Shown: positions 18,516 to 29,853, counted from the first letter of the stretch. The stretch: DNA of 64,000 bases from Lachnospiraceae bacterium (GCA_029067085.1 JAIEFE010000008.1:1-64000); one strand, 5' to 3'. Numbers and translations: made by a program. Notes: generated by a model from the letters alone, not told the origin.

Positions 18516-20033
18516 TTACAAGGCAAGTTCCTTAATTTCCTCTAAAAGCACATCGCCCCGCTCCGTCAGCATCAGTTCCTCATTGTGTCTGGCATAATCC
18601 TCGCAGCCGTAGGCATTGATAAAGGCGGCGCAGTCCGTCTGTACCGTGCACTCCGTCAGCAGAATCAGCATCTCATTGCCTTCCCCGAAGGTATCCTCCA
18701 CAAAGGTGAACAGATAATGCAGCCGCTCCTGTTCCCGGCCCGTCTCCTCCTTGTAGTTCTCCACCAGCCCATCGTAGCGTTCCTTGATCAGTGCAAATGC
18801 CGTCTGGCCATCCTGCACGCCTGCCGTCAGGATCTCCCGCACGCACTCCCGCAAAAATTTGACAACCGCTCTGCCCGCCTGCTTCTCCTGCGCCGACAAG
18901 GCGCCTGCACTGGCAAGAGAGGCCATCGCCTGTTCCCGGCCGTCCGCCTGTTTTTTCATAACATCCGTTATTTCGTCTGTGGTACTTCCAGCCGCGGCCC
19001 GCTCTTTTAAAGCCCGCAAAGGATTTAACATATCCTTTAACCGCCGGGCGGTCTGCCCGTTCTCCTTAAGCTCCTGCCGCAGCTTATCTAACAGCATGCC
19101 CATCAGCGACAGTCTCTCGTCAAAGCCTGCTTTTCTGGCTCTGTCCTTCACCTGCTCGCTGACTTTGCCGGCAAAAATATCTTCCACCCGGTAATCGTTC
19201 TGATACTTCCTGTACAGGTCGTAGTATGCCGTAAACTCTCTCGCTACCCGGTCATTTTTCAGGTACTGTCCCACCAGAGACTCCTCCACGGTCAATCCCT
19301 CCTCCTCATAGAGGGAAAGCATTTGGGACAGATCCTCCCAGCCTCTGGCGGTGACATAGTTCTTGCCCCGCACCGTGTTCTCCACCAGATAGAAATCCTC
19401 TTTTTTCATATCCAGATAGTTCAGCACCGCCGTGTGAAGGCTCTGCTCTCTGGCATACTCCCGCCAGCTTTCATAATCAGCCTCCACCTCCAAGATCTTC
19501 ATGCGGTCTAACGTCACCACATCAAACTCCCGCACGGATTTATTGTACTCCGGCGGGTTGCCCGCCGTAACGATGATCCATCCCTCCGGCACCTGATGCC
19601 TGCCGAACACCTTATACTGTAAAAACTGCAGCATGGAAGGCGCCAGCGTCTCGGAGACACAGTTGATCTCATCCAGAAACAGGATTCCCTCCTGAATACC
19701 GCTTGTCTCCATCACCTCATAGACCGAAGCGATGATCTCACTCATAGTGTACTCCGACACGTCATAGGACACGCCCCCGTACTCTTTATGCACGATAAAG
19801 GGAAGCCCCAGCGCCGACTGCCTGGTATGATGGGTCATGGAATAGGACACCAGCGCGATCCCAAGCTCCTGCGCGATCTGCTCCATAATGGCGGTCTTAC
19901 CGATCCCCGGCGCACCGAGCAGAAAAACAGGGCGCTGTCTGACCAGAGGGATCCGGTATTCCCCTTCCTCGTCTTTTTTCAGATAAAGCCTGACGGAATC
20001 CTTGATATATTCTTTTGCTTCCTTGATATTCAT
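18516..20033 (-). CDS. MoxR-type AAA+ ATPase
   Basis: A 505-residue AAA+ protein. Walker A is GAPGIGKTA (about residues 40-48), Walker B is GILFLDEINCV (about 118), and sensor 1 lies in VTAGNPPEYN. This arrangement fits MoxR/RavA-like ATPases that load or activate a VWA partner. The C-terminal 250 residues are helical and family-specific. Its ATG overlaps the stop of the VWA gene by 4 nt (ATGA), showing translational coupling with that partner. The client is unknown. Confidence 0.88.
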   Translation of the reverse strand: MNIKEAKEYIKDSVRLYLKKDEEGEYRIPLVRQRPVFLLGAPGIGKTAIMEQIAQELGIALVSYSMTHHTRQSALGLPFIVHKEYGGVSYDVSEYTMSEIIASVYEVMETSGIQEGILFLDEINCVSETLAPSMLQFLQYKVFGRHQVPEGWIIVTAGNPPEYNKSVREFDVVTLDRMKILEVEADYESWREYAREQSLHTAVLNYLDMKKEDFYLVENTVRGKNYVTARGWEDLSQMLSLYEEEGLTVEESLVGQYLKNDRVAREFTAYYDLYRKYQNDYRVEDIFAGKVSEQVKDRARKAGFDERLSLMGMLLDKLRQELKENGQTARRLKDMLNPLRALKERAAAGSTTDEITDVMKKQADGREQAMASLASAGALSAQEKQAGRAVVKFLRECVREILTAGVQDGQTAFALIKERYDGLVENYKEETGREQERLHYLFTFVEDTFGEGNEMLILLTECTVQTDCAAFINAYGCEDYARHNEELMLTERGDVLLEEIKELAL

Positions 20034-21328
20034 GCCTCGATCTCCTCCTCGCTAAGCACCAGCCGTATCGCCCAGGGCGGCGTCTTTGGCCTGTTGTCAT
20101 CTTCCTGCAAAAAGATAAAAGCCACCTCATAGTCCGGCATTCTCTCCGGATAGATCCCATAACCGTCCGTGAAATAGAGCACCCCTTTCAGATCCTCAAA
20201 CTCGCCCGCCTCCCGCAGCGTATCCACATACTCAAATACCGGCCTGAAATCGGTGGAACCAAAGCCCGTAAGTTTCCCGTTTTTTAAAAAGGCGTCAAAC
20301 TCCGCCCGCTCTGTGACCTTCACATCCTGCTGTACTTCACTATCGCATTGGATGATATGGACATTAATCTTAGAGAAAAAGTTCTCGCTCTCCTGCATGA
20401 TATTGTAGGTCTTTCGCAAAAACGCCTGTACTGTGGCACCTCTGCAGGAAGCCGAGGTGTCTATGGCAATAACGAAATCCCGGATCTTATGGTTTTCGCG
20501 GTACTCCAAAGGCTCCACCAGCGGCATATTCCCGTAGGTCTGTAACCCATAGGTATAAAAAATATGATCGAACTCCTCGTCATTCACCTGCATGGACTCC
20601 CCGAGCGCCATGAACCTTCTCAAAAACGCCGTGTAATCATAGCGCTCCCTGACCGCCTCCTGCAGATTCTCCGCCATGCTCTCGGTATTATTCTTATCCT
20701 TGCTGAAGCTCTTTAAATCCGCCCGGATCCGCTCGCTGATCTTGCGCCACTCCGCCTGGGAAAGTTCCAGTTCTTCCTTTCTGTCCCAGTAGACATGCTC
20801 ATCCCGCCTGCAAAGCCTTCGCCACTGCTCCATCGCCTTCTTGGACGGCTCCTCAATCCGGAAATGCCGATAGAGTTTCTCCGCACTCAATCCGCCTGCC
20901 TGCTTTTTTAACAGTGCCAGGCGGCTTTGCAGCTCCTCGTCGTCAGATACTCTGGTCAGATGCAGATCCAGCTCCAGAATTGTTGCCTCCACCGCGATAT
21001 CCGTAGCCAGATCCCAGTAAACAGCATACTGCTTATCGCTCTGAAAACCATGATAAAACACGGTGTGCAGAAGGGTATGCAGATAGAGCCTTGCCGCGGC
21101 AGCGGGCTCTCTTTCATACTGCCTGATCAAAAGAACCGGATCACAAAAAAGACGCGCACCGTCAAAAAGATGCACCCCCATTCCCATCCGGCACTCCACA
21201 GGCAGCCTGGAGAGCGCCACATCCAGAAACCTCATGTTGACTAAAAGTCCGTCATGGGAAAGGCGCAGGATCTTATCCGCCAGATCCTGGATCTTCTGTT
21301 GTCTGTCGGCGTTTTGTGCTGTCTCCAT
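20030..21328 (-). CDS. VWA-like protein with degenerate metallopeptidase-like N-terminal domain
   Basis: A 432-residue protein of the COG3864/DUF2201 type. The N-terminal part (about 30-250) resembles the putative metallopeptidase domain, but the motif reads LLHTVFYH, so the catalytic Glu of an HExxH site is missing. The C-terminal VWA-like domain (about 285-430) keeps a MIDAS: DTSAS, a GSTDF threonine and FTDGYG. It is translationally coupled to the MoxR ATPase, as in other MoxR-VWA pairs that assemble or remodel metal-dependent complexes. The partner protein is not known. Confidence 0.82.
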   Translation of the reverse strand: METAQNADRQQKIQDLADKILRLSHDGLLVNMRFLDVALSRLPVECRMGMGVHLFDGARLFCDPVLLIRQYEREPAAAARLYLHTLLHTVFYHGFQSDKQYAVYWDLATDIAVEATILELDLHLTRVSDDEELQSRLALLKKQAGGLSAEKLYRHFRIEEPSKKAMEQWRRLCRRDEHVYWDRKEELELSQAEWRKISERIRADLKSFSKDKNNTESMAENLQEAVRERYDYTAFLRRFMALGESMQVNDEEFDHIFYTYGLQTYGNMPLVEPLEYRENHKIRDFVIAIDTSASCRGATVQAFLRKTYNIMQESENFFSKINVHIIQCDSEVQQDVKVTERAEFDAFLKNGKLTGFGSTDFRPVFEYVDTLREAGEFEDLKGVLYFTDGYGIYPERMPDYEVAFIFLQEDDNRPKTPPWAIRLVLSEEEIEA

Positions 21329-21395
21329 CCCGCCCTTTTACTCCTTTCTCCATACCCTGTCAGTTCCCGGATTCAAAAACAAAATCTATCGTCTC

Positions 21396-22121
21396 TTATA
21401 TGTTATGTAAACTTATTTTGATCAAATACAGAATAAAAAGATGTCCCGGATAAAAGAAATAGAAAAACCACTTGGAGAAGGTCTGTCCTCTTTTTGCCCG
21501 CTGCCCGTTATAAAGCACAAGCACGGCCGCTCCCGCGGCAAGGATCCCAATGCCGGAAAAGAGCGCACGGCACACTGTCAAAACGGACAGACCGGCCGGC
21601 TGTCTGACCAGATAATCCATCACATTAAGCGCTGCAAAGAGCAGGGCGCTCCCCACATAGCTTGCCCACATCCGCCCTTTATCTTCCCAGTTTTTTGCCA
21701 GCAGAAGCGTCAAAAGCGGCGCAATTACCGCCCAGTCGCCTATCACTGTGGCAAGGATCAGCAAGACAAAAAGGATATTTTGAAGCAGATAACTGTCCAC
21801 CCGTTCCAGAACGACCAAAATCAGGAAGGAGCAAAACAGGGTAAAAAACATGTTCAGATTACCAAAATGAAAAGCGAGCAGATAGGGCCATTGAGATAAA
21901 ATGGCAAAGAAAAAGAGCCTGCAGCCGTACTTAAATTTGGAGCGGGTATGGAGATATCCCTCCACCAGAAAAAAGCACATCACCGGGGCCGTAAAATAGC
22001 CGATATCTTCCAAAAGTTCATAGGCAAGCGTTCCCCTTGTCAGAAACACATGCGCGATATGGTTTAACAGCATGGTAAACATGGCTATGTATTTTATCGC
22101 ATCTCTGCTTAAAGTCTTCAT
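21396..22121 (-). CDS. TraX-family membrane acyltransferase-like protein
   Basis: A 241-residue membrane protein with seven to eight helices. The N terminus (SRDAIKYIAMFTMLLNHIAHVF) and GYFTAPVMCFFLVEGYLHT are typical of the TraX family, named after the F-plasmid pilin N-acetylation protein. Chromosomal members in Firmicutes have no known substrate and are probably acetyltransferases for envelope components. Its ATG overlaps the stop of the MBL hydrolase by 4 nt, so the two are coupled. There is no conjugation gene nearby. Confidence 0.82.
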   Translation of the reverse strand: MKTLSRDAIKYIAMFTMLLNHIAHVFLTRGTLAYELLEDIGYFTAPVMCFFLVEGYLHTRSKFKYGCRLFFFAILSQWPYLLAFHFGNLNMFFTLFCSFLILVVLERVDSYLLQNILFVLLILATVIGDWAVIAPLLTLLLAKNWEDKGRMWASYVGSALLFAALNVMDYLVRQPAGLSVLTVCRALFSGIGILAAGAAVLVLYNGQRAKRGQTFSKWFFYFFYPGHLFILYLIKISLHNI

Positions 22122-22750
22122 TGCACAAAAGGATTATAGGCCTTCTCATGACCTATGGTCGTGCTGTCTCCGTGACCGGGATATACCTTTGTCTCATCAG
22201 GCAGCGTAAAAAGCTTTTCTTTGACTGATCTAGTCAACGCGCTCATGCTTCCCGTTGCCAGATCCGTTCTTCCCACCGATTCCTGAAAGAGCGTGTCTCC
22301 TGCGATCAGGATGCCGTCCTCCTCAAAATAGTAGCAGCAGCTCCCCACCGTATGACCGGGCGTCGCGATCAGCTTACAGGTCATATCCGCAATCGTGATC
22401 TCCTCCCCATCCTTTAAGTAACGGTCAGGGATCACCGTGTAGGGCCTGCCCACCTGGTCGGAGACATTGGTGACCGCATCTTCACAGAGCACCTGTTCCG
22501 CCTCATAAGCATACAAAGGGCAGCCCGAGAGCTCACGCAGCCGATTCGAGCCCCAGATATGGTCAAAATGTGCGTGGGTCAGTAGAATCCCTTTCACCGC
22601 AAAACCTTTCTCACGCAGAGTCTCGTAGATGTAGTCACCTTTGTCCGCAGGATCGAAGAAGATCACATCCTTCGTGCCTTCCCTGTATACAAAATAGCAG
22701 TTTGTCTGGCAGATACCGAGCATTAATCTGCCTATCTTCAAATCTGACAT
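22118..22750 (-). CDS. MBL-fold hydrolase, glyoxalase II-like
   Basis: A 210-residue metallo-beta-lactamase fold enzyme. The binuclear metal site is complete: THAHFDH (about residues 56-62), a GHTVGS histidine, the bridging Asp in GDTLFQESVGRTD and a C-terminal YPGHGDST histidine. The family includes hydroxyacylglutathione hydrolase-like thioesterases; the true substrate is unknown. It follows relA/spoT by 32 bp, a common Firmicutes arrangement, although the dtd gene often present between them is missing. Confidence 0.9.
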   Translation of the reverse strand: MSDLKIGRLMLGICQTNCYFVYREGTKDVIFFDPADKGDYIYETLREKGFAVKGILLTHAHFDHIWGSNRLRELSGCPLYAYEAEQVLCEDAVTNVSDQVGRPYTVIPDRYLKDGEEITIADMTCKLIATPGHTVGSCCYYFEEDGILIAGDTLFQESVGRTDLATGSMSALTRSVKEKLFTLPDETKVYPGHGDSTTIGHEKAYNPFVQ

Positions 22751-22782
22751 CGTTTTTCTCTCTTTCTCTATTCCACATTATG

Positions 22783-25095
22783 TTAACCGGTCGTTCTCTC
22801 TATCTCGATGATGCTTTCAATGGTTCTGAGCTTATCCATGATACGCTGCAGCTCTTCTCTTCCGCTGATCTCAAAATTGGTCATGATCGTCGCTGTCCCC
22901 TGTTTGCTCACGCGGGTGTTAAGCGCCAGAATATCAATATTCTTCTCCGTAAGCGCTCTGGAAACATCGGCCAGCAGCCCGTTTCTGTTGTTGGCGTAGA
23001 TAGTGATCTCCACCAGATATTTTCCGTTCTCCGCCGTTTCCTCCGGCTGCCATTCCGCGTCGATCAGACGGTTTCTGTCGATCTCCGGCAGATTCATAAT
23101 GTTCATACAGTCTGTCCTGTGAATGGAGATGCCTCTGCCCCTCGTCACAAACCCAACGATCTCATCACCCGGCACAGGGCTGCAACACTTGGAGAAGCGC
23201 ACGGCCACATCGTGAATTCCCTTCACCACGATACCGCTCGCACTCTTCTGTATCCTGCTGCGGTTTATCTGGACGCTGTTTTCCACTTCCGCCATAACTT
23301 CCGCGTCGGTCATCTCCCGCTTGTGGTCGTTCTCATACATCTCCAGCATACGGTTTAAGACCTGCCCCTCCTTGAGAGCGCCATGTCCCACCGCAGCCAG
23401 AACCGATTCCCAATCCTGAAAGCCGTATTTTTTCATAACAGCTTCCTGATATTTGGGTATGATCACCTCCTGCATGTTGATGGTCTTCGCCTTGCAGTAG
23501 CTCGCGATCAGTTCCTTGCCTTTTACAATGTTCTCTTCCTTCAGTTCATGTTTAAACCACTGGTTGATCTTATTTTTCGCCTGCGTGCTCTTGACCACAT
23601 TGATCCAGTCACGGCTGGGTCCCTTTGAATTCTGGGAAGTCATGATTTCCACCCGGTCGCCGTTTTTGATCTCATAGTCGATATTGACAAGCTTACCGTT
23701 CACTCGGGCGCCGATCATCTGATTCCCCACCGCACTGTGCACGCTGTAGGCAAAATCGATGGGCGTGGAACCCGCCGGCAGACTCTTTACATCTCCCGTT
23801 GGCGTGAAGCAGTACACATTGTCGGCAAAGAGGTTTAAGTCGTCCTTTAAAAGGTTCAAAAACTCCTTGTTATCCGATAAGTCCTGCTGCCATTCCAGGA
23901 TCTGGCGCAGCCAGACCAGTTTCTCCTCCTCCTGCGTCTCCACTTTCTTCCCGTCGGAAGCCTCCTTGTATTTCCAGTGAGCAGCGATACCGTACTCCGC
24001 CGCCTTGTGCATCTCGTAGGTGCGGATCTGGATCTCGAAAGGCTGGCCGCTCGCGCCGATCAGCGTCGTGTGGAGAGACTGATACATATTCGACTTCGGC
24101 ATGGCAATATAATCCTTGAAACGGCCGGGAATCGGCTTATACATCTCATGGATCACCCCCAGCGCCGCATAGCAGTCCTTCACCGTGTCCACGATGATGC
24201 GCACCGCAAACAGATCATAGATCTGGTCAATGGACTTATTCTGGTTTTTCATCTTCTTGTAAATGCTGAAAAAATGCTTGATACGGCCGTCGATCTGGGC
24301 CTTGATGCCCGCATTTTTGATATGGACGCTCACTTCGTCCACAATGGTCTGAATATAACGTTCCCGCTCGCTCTTTCTGATAGCGATCTTATCCACCAGA
24401 TCGTAATAGTCGTCCGGCTGCAAATATTTTAACGACAAGTCGTCTAATTCTACTTTAATCTTCGAAATCCCCAGACGCTGGGCAATGGGAGAATAGATAT
24501 CCAAAGTCTCCCTGGCAATCTCCTGCTGTTTTTCCGGACGCATATGCTGGAGCGTGCGCATATTGTGCAGACGATCCGCCAGCTTGATCAGAATGACACG
24601 GATATCCTTTGCCATGGCAAGAAACATTTTGCGCAGATTTTCCGCCTGTCTCTCCAGCTTCTCCGCATCTTTGTCGTGAGTTCCGTGTTCCCCGTGAAAA
24701 CTCAGTTTATCGAGCTTCGTGACGCCATCCACCAAAAGCGCAACGTCCTTTCCGAACTGCTCTTGTATCTCCTCGTCCGTCATGATGGTGTCTTCTACCA
24801 CATCATGCAAAAGACCCGCAACTATGGTTTCCTTATCCATCTCCAGATCTGCCAGAATAATGGAAACATAAAGCGGGTGAATGATATAAGGCTCTCCGGA
24901 TTTACGAACCTGGCCTTTATGGGCGTCGAAGGCAACCTGATAGGCCTTGCTGATCAGACTGATATCCGCAGAAGGATGGTATTTGCGCACACGAAGAATC
25001 AGCTCTTCATAGAGCTGTTCCGGAGTCTGAAATTCTTCAATTGATTCGATTCTGCCGTCGTCAATGATCAGCTCGCTCTTTTCTTCTGTCGTCAT
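22783..25095 (-). CDS. rel: Bifunctional (p)ppGpp synthetase/hydrolase (Rel/SpoT)
   Basis: A 770-residue long RSH enzyme with all expected domains: HD hydrolase (about 45-200, with GLLHDVVEDT), synthetase (about 235-345, RFKDYIAMPKSNMYQSLHTT), TGS (about 400-460), a helical/zinc-finger-like region (CCSPVPGDEIVGF) and a C-terminal ACT domain (about 690-770). Both catalytic halves look intact, so it should make and degrade the stringent-response alarmone. The SD is weak. It heads a run with the MBL hydrolase and TraX-like genes and is divergent from the DUF2339-like gene. Confidence 0.96.
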   Translation of the reverse strand: MTTEEKSELIIDDGRIESIEEFQTPEQLYEELILRVRKYHPSADISLISKAYQVAFDAHKGQVRKSGEPYIIHPLYVSIILADLEMDKETIVAGLLHDVVEDTIMTDEEIQEQFGKDVALLVDGVTKLDKLSFHGEHGTHDKDAEKLERQAENLRKMFLAMAKDIRVILIKLADRLHNMRTLQHMRPEKQQEIARETLDIYSPIAQRLGISKIKVELDDLSLKYLQPDDYYDLVDKIAIRKSERERYIQTIVDEVSVHIKNAGIKAQIDGRIKHFFSIYKKMKNQNKSIDQIYDLFAVRIIVDTVKDCYAALGVIHEMYKPIPGRFKDYIAMPKSNMYQSLHTTLIGASGQPFEIQIRTYEMHKAAEYGIAAHWKYKEASDGKKVETQEEEKLVWLRQILEWQQDLSDNKEFLNLLKDDLNLFADNVYCFTPTGDVKSLPAGSTPIDFAYSVHSAVGNQMIGARVNGKLVNIDYEIKNGDRVEIMTSQNSKGPSRDWINVVKSTQAKNKINQWFKHELKEENIVKGKELIASYCKAKTINMQEVIIPKYQEAVMKKYGFQDWESVLAAVGHGALKEGQVLNRMLEMYENDHKREMTDAEVMAEVENSVQINRSRIQKSASGIVVKGIHDVAVRFSKCCSPVPGDEIVGFVTRGRGISIHRTDCMNIMNLPEIDRNRLIDAEWQPEETAENGKYLVEITIYANNRNGLLADVSRALTEKNIDILALNTRVSKQGTATIMTNFEISGREELQRIMDKLRTIESIIEIERTTG

Positions 25096-25216
25096 ACGCT
25101 CACCGGGATTCTGTTGGATTACATAAAGTTTATTTTACGCCATTATAATATTATTTGCAAGACCAGTCAAAATATTTATTACTTTTGAGGAGACAGGAGG
25201 GAAAACAATAAATAAG

Positions 25217-25245
25217 TTAAAATCCTGAAAACTATATGATATAAT
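25217..25245 (+). promoter_or_regulatory. Promoter of the DUF2339-like gene
   Basis: TTAAAA and a perfect TATAAT are separated by 17 bp. A small hairpin (TGTCC/GGACA) lies in the 45-nt leader just after it. Confidence 0.55.
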
Positions 25246-25295
25246 GTCCGCAAAGGACAGTTTCGGGACTCTGCCCGGAATTCGAGGAGATAAAT

Positions 25296-27488
25296 ATGAA
25301 TCAAAGAGAAATTGATTTATTAAATTTTGAGAACCAACTTCTGAATACAAGGAAAAAACTAAATGATCTGATCTATCAATGTGCCAACGAACAACCCGGT
25401 TACGAAGAGAAAGCGCTGTATCAGGAAAAGATACAGCATCTGGAAACAGAGCTCACCTATTTGAACAGGCAGTTTCAACTCTTAAAACAAGTTGAACAAC
25501 CCGTATATGCGAAGGTCGAGAATAACGCTTCCCAGACCTACGGACAGCCTGCAACTGCACCTGCATGGAACCCTGCCGACAGGAGACCTGTCAATGTTCA
25601 GGCATGGATTCAGACCCCAAAACGGGCAGCGCATAAGGATTATGAAAAAATCTTCGGCAAAAATTTCATGGGCATTTTTGCATCTGTACTGATTTTTATC
25701 AGCCTGATCATTTTTGCCACGCTTCTTTTGCCGTATCTGACCGATACCATGAAACTAATCGGGCTCTACATCATCAGTTTTGGGCTGATCGCCGCCGGAT
25801 TCGTGTTGGTAAACAGAAACAGCAGCAACAAATTTTACGTCGCGCTCATCGGCTGCGGCGTCGGCTCGCTGTATATCACGCTGCTGTTGAGCAATCTGTA
25901 TTTTAAAGTATTCGGGGATATTTTACTATATACATTTATTTTAGTCTGGGCTGTTTTCGTTAAATATTTAACCAGACTGAAAAGCCTGATCTTCCATATC
26001 ATCGGACAGCTGGGTATCTTGATCGCATCGATTCTGGGCGTCCTTCTCTGTGTTCATGATTCGGATGCGCAGAAATTTCTGGTATTGACCGTCTTTTACT
26101 TTATTGCTTCGATTGTCTTCGCCGTCAGAGATAAGCGTTCCGGTAATGCCGATTCAGACGAAGCAGAAACAGATGACAGTATCACGTATGAACAGAATCT
26201 ATGCCTTCACCTCTTCAAATCCCTGAATTTAATCGCCTTTCTGTTCGGCCTCATCTTCATGGATTCCTCGACGCTCAAGACTGTAAACATTCTTCTGATC
26301 ATGGCTTATATCCTGTTTGAATTTTATTTTTCTTTCAAGGAAAAATGCACCCATGGCCTTGCCTTTCAGCTATTGACAGTGGTCAATTCTATTGTTTTCA
26401 TCCTCTTATTCCATGCAATGGATATCATTGCGGAAGAGCGTTCTTTCGCTTTTATGTACCTTGTTGCTGTCGCCGTTCTATTTTATGTAAACCTTAAGAA
26501 TGCAGAATATAAGATTATCTCGGAGATATGCTGCTTTACTCTGATCTATCTGGGCTGTTACAATTATCCCTTAATAAGTAAGCACCTCTTTGCCTATCTC
26601 ACTGTCATCCCATTTATGCTCTATGGTAAATGGAAAGGAAAAGAGCTCTATCTGTATACAGGCCTTGCTTATCTGGCGGGATTTTTCTTCATACTTGAAA
26701 AATTCTCTTCTTCCAGCACTCAAATAATAGAGTATCTGATCATGCTCATTGCCATGTATGCGGTCTTTTTATATGTATGCAGAACCGAGGAGCTGATCGC
26801 CTATAAAATAGTCGGCTACGTGATTCTCTGTCTGCTCACTATGATAAGCGTACGGGATACTGCTACCGCTTTCCTTTCCCTGCCCTTCTGCGCGACCGGG
26901 TTCTCGACAGAGATAGCCCTTACTCCTATAAAGGCTTCCCTGATCACTTTCTTCACAGTCGCAGCGATCCATCTGATCCTGAATCAACTGGAATATTTCG
27001 GCAAAGAAAAACCGGTCGAAATAATGATGTATGCAGTCAACGGATGCTTGATGGCCGCGGGCTGCAGGGAACTATATCAATCGGTATGGCAGATTCCCGT
27101 CATCCTGGTCACGGTATTGTTATTCCTGACGAATTCCAAAAGGCTCCTTCAGAAATACAGTTATGCCGGATATTATGTTATGTTCAAATATACCGTATTA
27201 CTGTTCTGCATTCTGAATTCCTACGATGTCATTAACTATCTCATAAGCATCTGTCTGCTCGTGTTTGCTATCCTAAGCATTGTGATCGGATTTTATAAGG
27301 ATACCAAATCCTTCCGGCTATATGGCCTGCTCCTGTCTATGATAAGCATCTTTAAACTGATCATGATCGATATCCAGTACGACAGCACCATGGAAAATGC
27401 CGTCAGTTTCTTTGTCAGCGGCGTGCTGTGCTTTATCATCAGCTTTATTTATAACAGGATTGATCGTAGTTTTCAGAAAACGGAGTAA
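25296..27488 (+). CDS. Large polytopic membrane protein, DUF2339-like
   Basis: A 730-residue protein. An N-terminal coiled coil (about 1-68) and a Pro/Gln-rich linker precede about twenty closely packed membrane helices (about 125-725). The layout and the GKNFMGIFASVLIFISLIIF start of the membrane part fit DUF2339-type predicted membrane proteins. RBS is GAGGAG. Function is unknown. The gene is a single + strand unit ending in the bidirectional terminator shared with groEL. Its codon use is more AT-rich than that of the flanking genes. Confidence 0.72.
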   Translation: MNQREIDLLNFENQLLNTRKKLNDLIYQCANEQPGYEEKALYQEKIQHLETELTYLNRQFQLLKQVEQPVYAKVENNASQTYGQPATAPAWNPADRRPVNVQAWIQTPKRAAHKDYEKIFGKNFMGIFASVLIFISLIIFATLLLPYLTDTMKLIGLYIISFGLIAAGFVLVNRNSSNKFYVALIGCGVGSLYITLLLSNLYFKVFGDILLYTFILVWAVFVKYLTRLKSLIFHIIGQLGILIASILGVLLCVHDSDAQKFLVLTVFYFIASIVFAVRDKRSGNADSDEAETDDSITYEQNLCLHLFKSLNLIAFLFGLIFMDSSTLKTVNILLIMAYILFEFYFSFKEKCTHGLAFQLLTVVNSIVFILLFHAMDIIAEERSFAFMYLVAVAVLFYVNLKNAEYKIISEICCFTLIYLGCYNYPLISKHLFAYLTVIPFMLYGKWKGKELYLYTGLAYLAGFFFILEKFSSSSTQIIEYLIMLIAMYAVFLYVCRTEELIAYKIVGYVILCLLTMISVRDTATAFLSLPFCATGFSTEIALTPIKASLITFFTVAAIHLILNQLEYFGKEKPVEIMMYAVNGCLMAAGCRELYQSVWQIPVILVTVLLFLTNSKRLLQKYSYAGYYVMFKYTVLLFCILNSYDVINYLISICLLVFAILSIVIGFYKDTKSFRLYGLLLSMISIFKLIMIDIQYDSTMENAVSFFVSGVLCFIISFIYNRIDRSFQKTE

Positions 27489-27516
27489 AATCAGCCATCT
27501 TCGACGCTAACGGCGC

Positions 27517-27551
27517 AACGATAGCTCGAGGCAAAGCCTCTCGCTATCGTT
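27517..27551. repeat. Large imperfect palindrome downstream of the DUF2339-like gene
   Basis: The arms AACGATAGC/GCTATCGTT (9 bp) enclose a TC/TC internal loop and an inner GAGGC-AAA-GCCTC stem. The outer flanks GGCG and CGCC could extend it. It precedes the terminator by 25 nt and may be a REP-like intergenic element or an extra 3' stabilising structure. Confidence 0.6.
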
Positions 27552-27576
27552 TGGCTTCGCCATACCGTCCACTCAT

Positions 27577-27615
27577 AAAAAGCCCGTCCTCAAGCAAGCT
27601 TGGGACAGGCTTTTT
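27577..27615. terminator. Bidirectional intrinsic terminator (DUF2339-like gene and groEL)
   Basis: AAAAAGCC pairs with GGCTTTTT, followed inward by GTCC/GGAC and CAAGC/GCTTG. A-run and T-run flank the hairpin on both sides, so it can stop both the + strand gene and the minus-strand groESL operon. Confidence 0.9.
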
Positions 27616-27646
27616 CTTCGTGTTCGTTGCGCCGCAGCTTATTACG

Positions 27647-29613
<1,967 letters not shown>

Positions 29614-29665
29614 AATGAATGCCTCCTTTTTATAATGTAGTTACTTCCGATTTCTCATAGGCTTG

Positions 29666-29692
29666 TTAGCACTCGTTATCATCGAGTGCTAA
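29666..29692 (-). promoter_or_regulatory. CIRCE operator (HrcA binding site) of groESL
   Basis: A perfect TTAGCACTC - 9 bp - GAGTGCTAA inverted repeat, identical to the classical CIRCE consensus. It lies a few bases after the predicted transcription start and about 50 bp before groES. HrcA repression relieved on heat shock is expected. hrcA itself is not in the window. Confidence 0.97.
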
Positions 29693-29703
29693 CGCTAGAA
29701 CAT

Positions 29704-29732
29704 ATATTAGTCATATATGCAGGGGTTTGCAA
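29704..29732 (-). promoter_or_regulatory. Vegetative promoter of groESL
   Basis: TTGCAA (29727-29732) and TAATAT (29704-29709) are spaced by 17 bp on the minus strand. The start point would fall just before the CIRCE element, as expected for HrcA control. Confidence 0.8.
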
Positions 29733-29758
29733 ATTGTTTCACAGCTGCATATATGACT
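29709..29758. repeat. Perfect 14-bp inverted repeat around the groES -35 box
   Basis: AGTCATATATGCAG (29709-29722) and CTGCATATATGACT (29745-29758) are exact inverted copies with a 22-bp spacer holding the -35 box. On the + strand the right arm is followed by TTTTTC. It may be an operator for a second regulator or a structured element; no + strand gene reads into it. Confidence 0.75.
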
Positions 29759-29853
29759 TTTTCTTTTGTTTCCTCTTATTTTCTTTAGTTTTCTCTCATT
29801 ATCTCGTTTCTATCCACAAAAAGTAATTTTATACTTATTTTAGAATTGGAGAA

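Noticed and set aside
22570-23358. 262-residue + strand ORF across the MBL hydrolase/rel boundary
   Set aside because: Antisense to two well-supported genes and without family features.
29709-29770. + strand intrinsic terminator (IR followed by TTTTTC)
   Set aside because: No + strand gene lies upstream within range, and the loop holds the groES -35 box, so a promoter-associated repeat is the better reading; kept as a repeat feature instead.
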